The position numbers and the translations under genes were made by a program. The notes under the pieces were generated by a model. It did not search any database, was not told where the DNA came from, and saw nothing but the letters and a program-made list of their open reading frames with translations. A DNA stretch of 54,069 nucleotides, from the IMG/VR virus record IMGVR_UViG_3300036768_000196, positions 1 through 54,069 of that record; one strand, 5' to 3'. Positions 33,661 to 39,544 of the stretch are shown piece after piece. Numbering within the stretch: position 1 is the stretch's first letter; every line of letters begins with the position of its first letter. The DNA is from a virus.

Positions 33661-34452
33661 TTATTTCACCAAACTTTTGTAAATATCGGAAACCAATTCA
33701 GGTCTCCATTTCATAGGTTCAGGATCTCTTGCATCCCATCTGGTTGATCTCCAACCTGTGAGTGATTTGTATGCTTCTGCTGTACGAGGATTGAACAATG
33801 TTTCCTGTAAAACAGGATCTTTCGTAAGATCAACCCCATTTTTCATTTCCAGTCCTACAAGGGTAGCCATGATTTCATTGAATTGCGTATATGGATCGTT
33901 TTCCAGTTCCTTGCTTTTTATCGTATTCTCATGTCCATATCCAATAGTATTCAGTTCAGGGTATTTCTGCCTTAGATATGGGAGTACCTTAAGATACCTG
34001 GCTACGAATTCTCCAGTAGGAATTCCAGCACGCTTGGCAAATTCCCGGTCTCTCTGTACACCAGCGCGCTGCCCACGAACGTTCCAAAGGTGATCAGCTT
34101 CATGCAGATCCCTCAATCCCGGATCCATTGAATCATCTCCAAGATTGATGAACATGGTTTCTGCACCCTTTTCCAGTGGATTTACGAAGGCAGCAGCCCT
34201 ATCCTCATATGGATTACCAGTGGGTGGCTTGTAGTAATAGGTTTTGGTAAATCCCTGCACGAAAGGATTCCCGGTTGCAGGAACTGAACCATACATCGGA
34301 ATACGGCCAGCAGGATCTACAAACTCCCTGGCATAGACGTTGTAGATTTTCTGTGCCTTATATTTGGGATCGTTGAGGAAACGTAATTCTTCCTCACGGG
34401 GCATTGCCATTTGGGCATCATAACGCCTTGCCAGTATTTCAAGGGGGCTCAT
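33661..34452 (-). CDS. Hypothetical protein with HEADH motif (263 aa)
   Basis: Rich in Arg, Tyr and Pro. Contains LRDLHEADHLWNVRGQRAG, where HEADH fits the HExxH zinc-peptidase motif, and a Tyr-rich repeat-like section (TKTYYYKPPTGNPYEDRAAAF). A capsid-maturation or ejection-related protease is possible but unproven; the motif is short and may be chance. Between HNH and terL genes. Confidence 0.5.
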   Translation of the reverse strand: MSPLEILARRYDAQMAMPREEELRFLNDPKYKAQKIYNVYAREFVDPAGRIPMYGSVPATGNPFVQGFTKTYYYKPPTGNPYEDRAAAFVNPLEKGAETMFINLGDDSMDPGLRDLHEADHLWNVRGQRAGVQRDREFAKRAGIPTGEFVARYLKVLPYLRQKYPELNTIGYGHENTIKSKELENDPYTQFNEIMATLVGLEMKNGVDLTKDPVLQETLFNPRTAEAYKSLTGWRSTRWDARDPEPMKWRPELVSDIYKSLVK

Positions 34453-34724
34453 CGGCTAGCTCTCTGTTTCCTTAATGCTTCTTTACGAAGGTTTGTTTTA
34501 TCAGACACTGCCCGTAGATTGGACATAGAATTACCGCCACCATAGATGATAGGCAGGATATGATCAACCTGTTTGTTGTCTCCTTTGCGTACTTTCCCGG
34601 CTTTTTCCATTTCCCTGCGAGCAAGGACACGCTGCACCCGGTCCTTGAGCCGGTGTTTGGCTTTCTTCAATTCCCATTCATGTTCACGCTTATAATCACG
34701 CTTACCGTTTTTCTGGAATGGCAT
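34449..34724 (-). CDS. HNH endonuclease (packaging-associated)
   Basis: A 91-aa basic protein. The C-terminal NKQVDHILPIIYGGGNSMSNLRAVSDKTNLRK is an HNH motif (D-H, N, N). Small HNH proteins next to terminase genes assist cos or concatemer cleavage in several phages. The long Lys/Arg-rich N-terminus suggests DNA binding. It shares a four-base overlap with the next gene. Confidence 0.8.
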   Translation of the reverse strand: MPFQKNGKRDYKREHEWELKKAKHRLKDRVQRVLARREMEKAGKVRKGDNKQVDHILPIIYGGGNSMSNLRAVSDKTNLRKEALRKQRASR

Positions 34725-34733
34725 TTTTAAGAA

Positions 34734-35309
34734 TTACTCCTGTTTAGTATGTTCTAACATCTTTGGGGTTACGTCAGTTACTTCTAACACCCTGGTCTTG
34801 TTAGCCATTTTGGCGAAGGCATCAGCAAGAGCAGTCAAGCGGTCCTGAATCTGCTGCTTTGCAGCTTCGTCTTGTGGTTTGTCATCAAGCTTGGCTTGCC
34901 TATCTAGTAATCCAGCAGCAACGTTCATGGCGTCTCTCATGACTACTGGTTTACGTTTCATTTCCCCTGTTTTCTGGTCATAGATCCAGTCACCATTCTC
35001 CAGCCTGTCCATGGTGACGTCCAGTGCCTTCTCGGCAATCTTCTTAAGCCTGTTGGACAGCTTGATAGTGTTTTCGGTACGGAGTTCGATTACAAGATCG
35101 TTCCACCACTTGGAGTATCTCCATGTCTTGACGGTATCGAATGGGATACCAAGGGAAGCAGCTACGGTAGGAAGGTTACCTACTACCATCCAGAGCTTCA
35201 CAGCTTCGAGCTTCTCTGCATCGGAGTACCAGTGTTTGACACCTTTTTCTGCCTTCCTTTTCTTTTTTGGACTAGGAAGTTTTTTAAGATTTTCTGAATC
35301 ACTTAACAT
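34734..35309 (-). CDS. Terminase small subunit-like protein
   Basis: The N-terminal basic stretch (LPSPKKKRKAEKG) precedes a helix-turn-helix (LEAVKLWMVVGNLPTVAASLGIPFDTVKTWRYSKWW). A helical oligomerisation part follows (SNRLKKIAEKALDVTMDRLENGDW...RDAMNVAAGLLDRQAKL). This matches phage small terminases that select DNA for packaging. I chose the ATG at 35309; an upstream in-frame ATG (35384) would translate into the leader hairpins. First gene of the late operon. Confidence 0.78.
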   Translation of the reverse strand: MLSDSENLKKLPSPKKKRKAEKGVKHWYSDAEKLEAVKLWMVVGNLPTVAASLGIPFDTVKTWRYSKWWNDLVIELRTENTIKLSNRLKKIAEKALDVTMDRLENGDWIYDQKTGEMKRKPVVMRDAMNVAAGLLDRQAKLDDKPQDEAAKQQIQDRLTALADAFAKMANKTRVLEVTDVTPKMLEHTKQE

Positions 35310-35334
35310 TTTTTTTCTAAAAATCCTCTTATCA

Positions 35335-35553
35335 AGCCAAAGAAGTTGCGGAGGATTACAGCAACTTCTTTGGCTCTTTACCAAGTCATCAGGAAGGTAC
35401 TGAAGTACCTTCCTAATGACTTGTATTGCGAAGCCTGCTCCCGAAAGGTCCCAAAAACCTTTCGGGGTAAGCAGGCTTCGCTCAATGCGAAGCCAATGGA
35501 CTTAATAGTTATTAAGTCCTTTGGCTTCGCTATAAGGCGAAGCCTTATTTTTT
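35335..35553 (-). promoter_or_regulatory. Five-hairpin late-operon leader array (left arm)
   Basis: Five consecutive inverted repeats: H1 35335-35349/35361-35375 (15 bp perfect, 11-base loop); H2 35383-35401/35404-35422 (one mismatch); H3 35428-35481 (12+9 bp with a bulge); H4 35487-35530 (20 of 21 positions paired); H5 35532-35538/35542-35548 (ATAAGGC-GAA-GCCTTAT). H3, H4 and H5 share the core GCGAAGCC. The array lies between the perfect leftward promoter and terS, so it would be the 5' leader of the 27-kb late mRNA. Read rightward, H5 followed by T7 would be a terminator. Confidence 0.85.
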
Positions 35554-35564
35554 TATAAAACGTT

Positions 35565-35593
35565 ATTATAGCATATTTTTCGAATTTTGTCAA
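35565..35593 (-). promoter_or_regulatory. Perfect sigma70 promoter for the late operon
   Basis: On the minus strand: TTGACA (35593-35588), 17-bp spacer, TATAAT (35570-35565). Initiation is expected near 35557, just before hairpin H5. It overlaps a 14-bp inverted repeat (35576-35589/35596-35609, TTTTTCGAATTTTG), which could be an operator. It is the only strong leftward promoter I found ahead of terS. Confidence 0.85.
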
Positions 35594-35700
35594 GTCAAAA
35601 TTCGAAAAAGGTATCCCATAAATATGGTATAATACCATATTTATGGTATAATATATCTTTTTTTATAGTTATACTATACCATTTTTATGGTATACATGCT
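35576..35700. promoter_or_regulatory. AT-rich palindrome cluster with extended -10 elements
   Basis: Contains the 14-bp inverted repeat at 35576-35609, a 29-bp near-perfect palindrome at 35618-35646 (arms CATAAATATGGTAT) and another at about 35673-35692 (TATACCAT/ATGGTATA). TGGTATAAT, an extended -10 box, occurs twice rightward (35625-35633, 35644-35652). It lies in the middle of the two hairpin arms. Candidate divergent promoter-operator and/or replication origin. Confidence 0.65.
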
Positions 35701-35714
35701 TTTTTTGAAAATAT

Positions 35715-35967
35715 GCGGCAGCGTGAAATGATGCCTTACGCTCCACTCATAGCTGCCGCTTTTCCCCCCACCGGGGGGTCTAATCATCGCTGCCGCATTG
35801 ATCGTGCCCGCTCTCGGCGTTGCCGATTGCATCGCGGGCACTACTGAAAGCATGCGAGCAGTGCTCGCGTAGATGCATGCGCTTGATCATATAAAAGCGC
35901 ATGCTTGATACATCTTTACTGTGTAAAGATGTATTCTGCATCCATCTTTTAGGTTAAAGATGGATGC
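35715..35967 (+). ncRNA. Seven-hairpin array (right arm), noncoding
   Basis: Stems: 35715-35722/35752-35759 (GCGGCAGC); 35764-35769/35773-35778 (C6/G6); 35804-35811/35834-35841 (GTGCCCGC) with an inner TCGGC/GCCGA; 35854-35859/35863-35868 (GCGAGC); 35875-35884/35895-35904 (GCATGCGCTT); 35908-35919/35923-35934 (ATACATCTTTAC, 12 bp); 35938-35949/35956-35967 (GCATCCATCTTT, 12 bp). No ORF is credible here. If read from the extended -10 elements at 35625-35652 it would form a noncoding RNA or untranslated leader. Confidence 0.75.
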
Positions 35968-36075
35968 TTGATCTATCTTATTGATTTAAAAGGGATTTCT
36001 AGTACATCTTTTCCATACATAGACTTAGCAGCGCCGACACCGTGCGATATCGGCAAACTTTTCACCTTGTGAAAT

Positions 36076-36092
36076 TTCTAAAACTTTTAGAA
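36076..36092. promoter_or_regulatory. 17-bp palindrome, candidate operator (site 1)
   Basis: TTCTAAAACTTTTAGAA, a near-perfect dyad that differs by only the central base from the one at 37330-37346. It lies about 40 bp upstream of the -35 box of the promoter at 36133. A half-site (CTTTTAGAA) also occurs at 37351-37359 and 47512-47520. Confidence 0.5.
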
Positions 36093-36132
36093 CGTGCTGC
36101 GCGCAGTACCTTAAACGCGGTATAGCGCGAGC

Positions 36133-36161
36133 TTGCGTTATTGCCTAAGCCGTGCTACAAT
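36133..36161 (+). promoter_or_regulatory. Sigma70-like promoter upstream of the 36.2-kb genes
   Basis: TTGCGT (36133-36138), 17-bp spacer, TACAAT (36156-36161). Two mismatches in the -35 box and one in the -10. It is followed by a perfect 8-bp dyad and then the first gene of the 36.2-37.1 kb unit. Confidence 0.65.
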
Positions 36162-36170
36162 GCTTCTTAG

Positions 36171-36191
36171 ATTGTGAGGTTGGCTCACAAT
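36171..36191 (+). promoter_or_regulatory. Dyad ATTGTGAG-N5-CTCACAAT between promoter and gene
   Basis: A perfect 8-bp inverted repeat with a five-base centre (GTTGG), starting about ten bases after the -10 box. In DNA it could be an operator covering the transcription start; in RNA it would be a 5'-terminal stabilising hairpin. The half-sites look like lac operator halves, but the spacing is wrong for LacI. Confidence 0.6.
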
Positions 36192-36211
36192 CATCACTTG
36201 GGAGATTGACT

Positions 36212-36406
36212 ATGAAGTCTGGACGTGAGGAAATCATCCGCATTCTTATGAAACGCGACAAGCTTTCATATATGGAAGCTTTCGCGCAGTACAACGAAGG
36301 AATGAAGGCAGTGCATCGGGCATTGCTCGATGGTGATGACGTCGAAGCGGTTTTCTGCGAGGAATTCGGTCTGGAACCGGATTACCTTTTCGACGTTCTG
36401 GCATAA
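36212..36406 (+). CDS. Small acidic protein (64 aa)
   Basis: MKSGREEIIRILMKRDKLSYMEAFAQYNEGM then an acidic C-terminus (DGDDVEAVFCEEFGLEPDYLFDVLA). A TTGGGAGA ribosome-binding site precedes it; the next gene has nearly the same leader (ACTTGGGAGA), suggesting a shared expression design. Higher GC than flanking late genes. No family recognised. Confidence 0.65.
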   Translation: MKSGREEIIRILMKRDKLSYMEAFAQYNEGMKAVHRALLDGDDVEAVFCEEFGLEPDYLFDVLA

Positions 36407-36426
36407 CTTACTTGGGAGAATGCACC

Positions 36427-37068
36427 ATGCAAGTCGAAATCGAAGGCAAAGGCGCGGTGAACGTTCCTGACAAGCTGGCCGCCGAAGTGCAATCGGCGGT
36501 TAAGACTACCGAAGGATCTACCGCCAAATGGCGGGATTTGTGGCCGAAGGTTGAAGACACCTTTGGCGATAACGCTTTCACGCGCGGCACGCCTGAATAT
36601 AAGGCAGTGCACCGCTTCGTGGCATCCATGCATCCCGCTTGGCGGGAAGCTCCCGAAAGGGGGGATAACTCGGATGCTGCTAACTCGGCGCGTGCGGGAC
36701 GCGCACAAGCCCTGACCGTGGCATCCGTGGCCATGTCGCTTATGGCCAAGTATCGTGCCCAACATTATAATGAGGGCGCTGAACGTGGCCCCCGGCGCAA
36801 GATTGCTTACGCTGAAAAGCGTACCCTGATCATCAAGACTATCGCCCGCTTCGCAGAAAAGGGCGATGCCCAAGCTACCGCCGACTTGGCCGCATTGCGG
36901 GCTGCTAAGGCCGACAAGCAAGCCGAAAGGATCGATGTAGCACTCGCGCAGCCCCGCACGATCGGCGCAGAGTCGCGGCAGCCGGGTCCCGTCACGGTCA
37001 CCAAGCCCGCACCCGCCAAAGCCAAGGTTCGCAAGGCCAAGGCCGAAGCCCAAACCGCCACGGCATAA
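36427..37068 (+). CDS. Hypothetical protein with histone-like basic C-terminus (213 aa)
   Basis: The N-terminal ~150 residues include FTRGTPEYKAVHRFVASMHPAW and a helical region; the last ~30 are Lys/Ala/Pro-rich (KPAPAKAKVRKAKAEAQTAT), like H1- or HU-type DNA-binding tails. GC and codon use are clearly higher than in the neighbouring genes, suggesting acquisition from a GC-rich source. Two tandem terminators follow. It may coat or remodel DNA, but this is inferred from the tail only. Confidence 0.6.
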   Translation: MQVEIEGKGAVNVPDKLAAEVQSAVKTTEGSTAKWRDLWPKVEDTFGDNAFTRGTPEYKAVHRFVASMHPAWREAPERGDNSDAANSARAGRAQALTVASVAMSLMAKYRAQHYNEGAERGPRRKIAYAEKRTLIIKTIARFAEKGDAQATADLAALRAAKADKQAERIDVALAQPRTIGAESRQPGPVTVTKPAPAKAKVRKAKAEAQTATA

Positions 37069-37080
37069 CGTGGAACTCAG

Positions 37081-37110
37081 AAAGCCCGCTTAACCGCGGG
37101 CTTTTTTTTT
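37081..37110 (+). terminator. Rho-independent terminator
   Basis: AAAGCCCGC and GCGGGCTTT arms around a short loop, followed by a long T-run. It ends the 36.2-37.1 kb transcription unit. Confidence 0.92.
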
Positions 37111-37127
37111 GTCCTTTGATCCTACAG

Positions 37128-37156
37128 CCGCGCCAGCATAGGTGCGGTTTTTTTTT
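37128..37156 (+). terminator. Second tandem terminator
   Basis: CCGCGCC / GGTGCGG (one G-T pair), loop AGCATA, followed by nine T. It backs up the previous terminator and insulates the next promoter. Confidence 0.8.
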
Positions 37157-37252
37157 ATGCCCAGTTCCTCGCACTGTGACTGCGCCGAAAAAGGTCGGTC
37201 AACAAAAAGCGGCGACAAGCCCAAAGCTGCAAAACCGCTGCGGCGCGTCAAT

Positions 37253-37281
37253 TTGACATAGCCTTGGAAGTGTTGTATAAT
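37253..37281 (+). promoter_or_regulatory. Perfect sigma70 promoter of the ncRNA/AcrIII-1-like unit
   Basis: TTGACA (37253-37258), 17-bp spacer, TATAAT (37276-37281). The transcript would begin near 37288, right at a small 5' hairpin (GACTG/CAGTC). Insulated upstream by two terminators and downstream by another, so it forms a self-contained unit. Confidence 0.88.
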
Positions 37282-37287
37282 AACAAC

Positions 37288-37935
37288 ATAGACTGAGAAA
37301 ACAGTCATCGTTCTTTCACAATGCAAAAATTCTAAAAGTTTTAGAAAAAGCTTTTAGAAAAAAACTAGAAGGCAAGGCGCGCATGATCCTGCCCATATGG
37401 GTGCGGGAAAAGGCAAAAGCAGTTGCGCTGTATAAAAATTATTTTTAGTGCAATTGGACTGGAACGGCGTAAGGTAGGGTGCAGTTAATAAAAGCAATGC
37501 CCCACAGACAAACCGAGATTCAGTGCCGAACGACATAGACGCGACTATGGAAAGCTGGTCGGAGAGCCAGCGATGTAGTGCGAAACCTGCCTTCGAGTCA
37601 GCAGTGCTGCGGGTTGGCATCCGTGGCACTGTTGGCGAAGCGACTAGCATAAAGTCCCCAAAAGGGATGGTCCGTGCGCGGTAGGACAATCTGGTAGTGC
37701 GGAATCGGGAAATCCGATAGAGGGTCACCGCACGGTTGGCCAGAATCGCTATAGAAAATGAACCCCTCGACTCTATTCCCGGTGCTTGACCCAAACAGGC
37801 CGGAGAATCCTGCACGCAGCCTGAATAGGATTTCACTCGAATCCTCGGCGTGCCCTTCGATTCCCTGTACGGCGAAAGCACTGAAAGGAATTGAGAGCAA
37901 GGCTATCGAAGAGGTAGCCTTGTCATCAGTCCCTT
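37288..37935 (+). ncRNA. Candidate large structured noncoding RNA / leader (~650 nt)
   Basis: No rightward ORF of note lies here, and the sequence is rich in hairpins: 5' GACTG/CAGTC; CATAG/CTATG near 37540; GCTGG/CCAGC near 37560; AACCTGC/GCGGGTT (37585-37615); GTGCGG/CCGCAC (37697-37702/37728-37733) enclosing ATCGG/CCGAT; GGATT/AATCC (37828-37844); CAAGGCTA/TAGCCTTG (37898-37922). It starts at a perfect promoter and ends at the ribosome-binding site of the ring-nuclease gene. Its size and density of stems recall large phage RNAs such as GOLLD or ROOL, but I cannot assign it to either. It may be a free RNA, a long 5' UTR or both. Confidence 0.65.
37330..37346. promoter_or_regulatory. 17-bp palindrome, candidate operator (site 2)
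   Basis: TTCTAAAAGTTTTAGAA, about 50 bases downstream of the -10 box at 37276; matches site 1 (36076-36092) except for the central base. A half-site repeats at 37351-37359. Placement beyond the start site suggests repression or an RNA element. Confidence 0.5.
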
Positions 37936-37948
37936 GAAAGGAGCCAAA

Positions 37949-38293
37949 ATGGCTATCTATATTTGTAACGAATTCTCTCTGTCTATGTTGGACAGAGAAA
38001 CCCAGCTTGAGGAAACACGAGAAGGGTGCGGGCGTGCTCCCATACCTATCAGCGCAGACACGGTGCGCCTAATGTTGAATACTGTGTGGACGCCGATTAT
38101 ATCGGCGGTAAGGCACGCCGACACTGCCAGAATCTTCTCTGTCATCCTAGGTTACCAAATCGAGGCAAACCGGGTGAGTGTTAAGCTCTACCGTGACGAT
38201 AAAGCTATCGTAGGCCTGTATGTAGGACCAAAGATTCCCAAAGGTGCTACTGCCCTCCCAGAGGGGGCAACCATCGAGTGGTGGCTAATATAA
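37949..38293 (+). CDS. DUF1874 / AcrIII-1-like viral ring nuclease (anti-CRISPR)
   Basis: A 114-aa protein. IYICNEFSLSML (3-14), ISAVRHADTARIFSVILGY (51-69), ANRVSVKL (73-80) and the end ATIEWWLI follow the STIV orfB116/DUF1874 family along its whole length. Known members (AcrIII-1, Crn2) are homodimers that cleave cyclic tetra-adenylate (cA4), the alarm signal of type III CRISPR. The family's catalytic His corresponds to H56 here and the conserved C-terminal Glu to E110; both are present. An AAAGGAG site lies six bases before the ATG. Sole protein gene of a unit with its own perfect promoter and terminator. Confidence 0.8.
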   Translation: MAIYICNEFSLSMLDRETQLEETREGCGRAPIPISADTVRLMLNTVWTPIISAVRHADTARIFSVILGYQIEANRVSVKLYRDDKAIVGLYVGPKIPKGATALPEGATIEWWLI

Positions 38294-38311
38294 TTAACCT
38301 CTCTTTTCTGT

Positions 38312-38340
38312 AGTCCACCAATCGGTGGACTTTTTTTTTC
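38312..38340 (+). terminator. Rho-independent terminator after ring-nuclease gene
   Basis: AGTCCACC and GGTGGACT arms with an AATC loop followed by nine T. It closes the ncRNA/AcrIII-1-like unit. Confidence 0.93.
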
Positions 38341-38361
38341 TCCAAAGAAAGGAGATTTCCA

Positions 38362-38781
38362 ATGGAAAAGAAATACGTGCTCACTGACGAAACACGGATT
38401 GTCGAAGGAAAAACCTTGTACCGCATTAAAGCGTTGCGTGATTTCGGTAACGTCAAGGCAGGGCAATTAGGTGGATGGGTTGAGAATGAATTGAACCTAT
38501 CACAACTAGGAAACTGCTGGATCGCTGATGATGCATGTGTATATGATAGAGCAACCGTATCAGACGATGCTCAGGTTAGTGATAAAGCGAACATCAAGGA
38601 ATTTGCTCACGTTTTTGAAAACGCAAAAATTTTTGGAAATGTGTATTTGAAAAATAATGTAAGGGTATTCGGAAACGCAAAAATATCTGGAAAATGTTTT
38701 TTACTTGATGAGGTACAAGTATCCGGTGATGCACATATCACCGGAAAAACATTCATCATGGGACGTGCTCTTATTTCGTAA
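38362..38781 (+). CDS. Hexapeptide-repeat (left-handed beta-helix) protein
   Basis: The N-terminal MEKKYVLTDETRIVEGKTLYRIKALRDFGNVKAGQLGGWVE is the phage-type cap. It is followed by repeats of [V/I]xDxAxV/GNAxV/SGxAxI (VSDDAQVSDKANIKEFAHV; VFGNAKISGK). The fold is a left-handed beta-helix as in transferase hexapeptide proteins, but there is no acyltransferase active site. Common in phages with unknown function. AAAGGAGA precedes the ATG. Confidence 0.75.
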   Translation: MEKKYVLTDETRIVEGKTLYRIKALRDFGNVKAGQLGGWVENELNLSQLGNCWIADDACVYDRATVSDDAQVSDKANIKEFAHVFENAKIFGNVYLKNNVRVFGNAKISGKCFLLDEVQVSGDAHITGKTFIMGRALIS

Positions 38782-38786
38782 TCCAA

Positions 38787-39005
38787 ATGATCAAAGCGAT
38801 TCGTGAACAACGTGACGTAGCAGCACAGGCCCTTAATAAGCTCCGACAATTAGCATCCTCGATGGCGAAGTCTAGTTCGGACCCTCACCATAGAGCAGTA
38901 GCTAGGGCCTATGCCAGTGCGTCTCTGGCAGCTTTAGGAGAAATTTCGAGCGACGCAATTCTCGAAATACTCCAAACGTCTGACGAAGACGAATTTGATT
39001 CCTAA
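38787..39005 (+). CDS. Small helical protein (72 aa)
   Basis: MIKAIREQRDVAAQALNKLRQLASSMAKSSS then an Ala-rich helix (AVARAYASASLAALGEI) and an acidic end (TSDEDEFDS). Five bases after the preceding gene. The helix-rich, mildly basic-to-acidic pattern gives no function. Confidence 0.6.
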   Translation: MIKAIREQRDVAAQALNKLRQLASSMAKSSSDPHHRAVARAYASASLAALGEISSDAILEILQTSDEDEFDS

Positions 39006-39026
39006 AACCAGAAAGGAAAAAGCAAA

Positions 39027-39227
39027 ATGAGATACTTCCCAATCGAAATGATCCAGAACGGCAATAAGTTCCTAGAAAGGAACTTATTTCTCGGAGGCAC
39101 TCCCCACCTGAAACGGGCAGAATCTGTACTGAAAAAGAAAACAGTAAATGGATACATCACAGATGAGAATAGAAAAATAGTTCTCGTACTTTCAGGAGGC
39201 ACTGTGATTTTCAAAAAAGAAATTTGA
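39027..39227 (+). CDS. Small basic protein (66 aa)
   Basis: MRYFPIEMIQNGNKFLERNLFLGG followed by LKRAESVLKKKTVNGYITDENRKIVLVLSGGTVIFKKE. An AGAAAGGA site lies upstream. A beta-rich basic protein; no known family. Confidence 0.6.
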   Translation: MRYFPIEMIQNGNKFLERNLFLGGTPHLKRAESVLKKKTVNGYITDENRKIVLVLSGGTVIFKKEI

Positions 39228-39245
39228 AGAAGGGAGTAGCAAAAA

Positions 39246-39536
39246 ATGAGTGTTACAAAATACTTCAGAGAATTTCTCTGGCTCGTTTGTCAACAAGGAT
39301 TACAGGATCTCCCTGAATTCATGGAATCTATCAGGGTAGCTGAAGCAATAGGTAGAGGAATAGATAACTCAGCGAGAAGGCTGGAATTCTTTTCACATGC
39401 CACAAAAGATTTGATGGAAGGTAGAAAAATAGAATACCTTCCTGATGACCTACTCTGGATATTACATCGTCTCCCTATTACTACTTACGGAGGGGAAAGT
39501 ACAGTTTTGTGGGATGTTCTGGTAGGACGCATTTAG
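39246..39536 (+). CDS. Hypothetical protein (96 aa)
   Basis: A helical protein (TKYFREFLWLVCQQGLQDLPEF; IGRGIDNSARRLEFFSHATKDLM) with AAGGGAG upstream. Immediately precedes the tRNA gene. Not recognised. Confidence 0.6.
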   Translation: MSVTKYFREFLWLVCQQGLQDLPEFMESIRVAEAIGRGIDNSARRLEFFSHATKDLMEGRKIEYLPDDLLWILHRLPITTYGGESTVLWDVLVGRI

Positions 39537-39544
39537 GAACAAGA

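Noticed and set aside
35335-35967. CRISPR array
   Set aside because: The repeats are inverted (each a hairpin), not identical direct repeats with unique spacers, and no cas gene is present.
36171-36191. LacI operator
   Set aside because: The half-sites resemble lacO, but the centre is five bases instead of the lacO spacing, and no LacI-like protein is encoded.
37354-37881. Long leftward ORF (175 aa) across the structured RNA region
   Set aside because: It has no ribosome-binding site, an overlapping second ORF is open in another frame, and the composition does not look like protein. The rightward promoter and multiple stems point to a noncoding transcript.
37288-37935. Retron msr-msd
   Set aside because: The region is structured, but there is no reverse transcriptase gene anywhere in the window.
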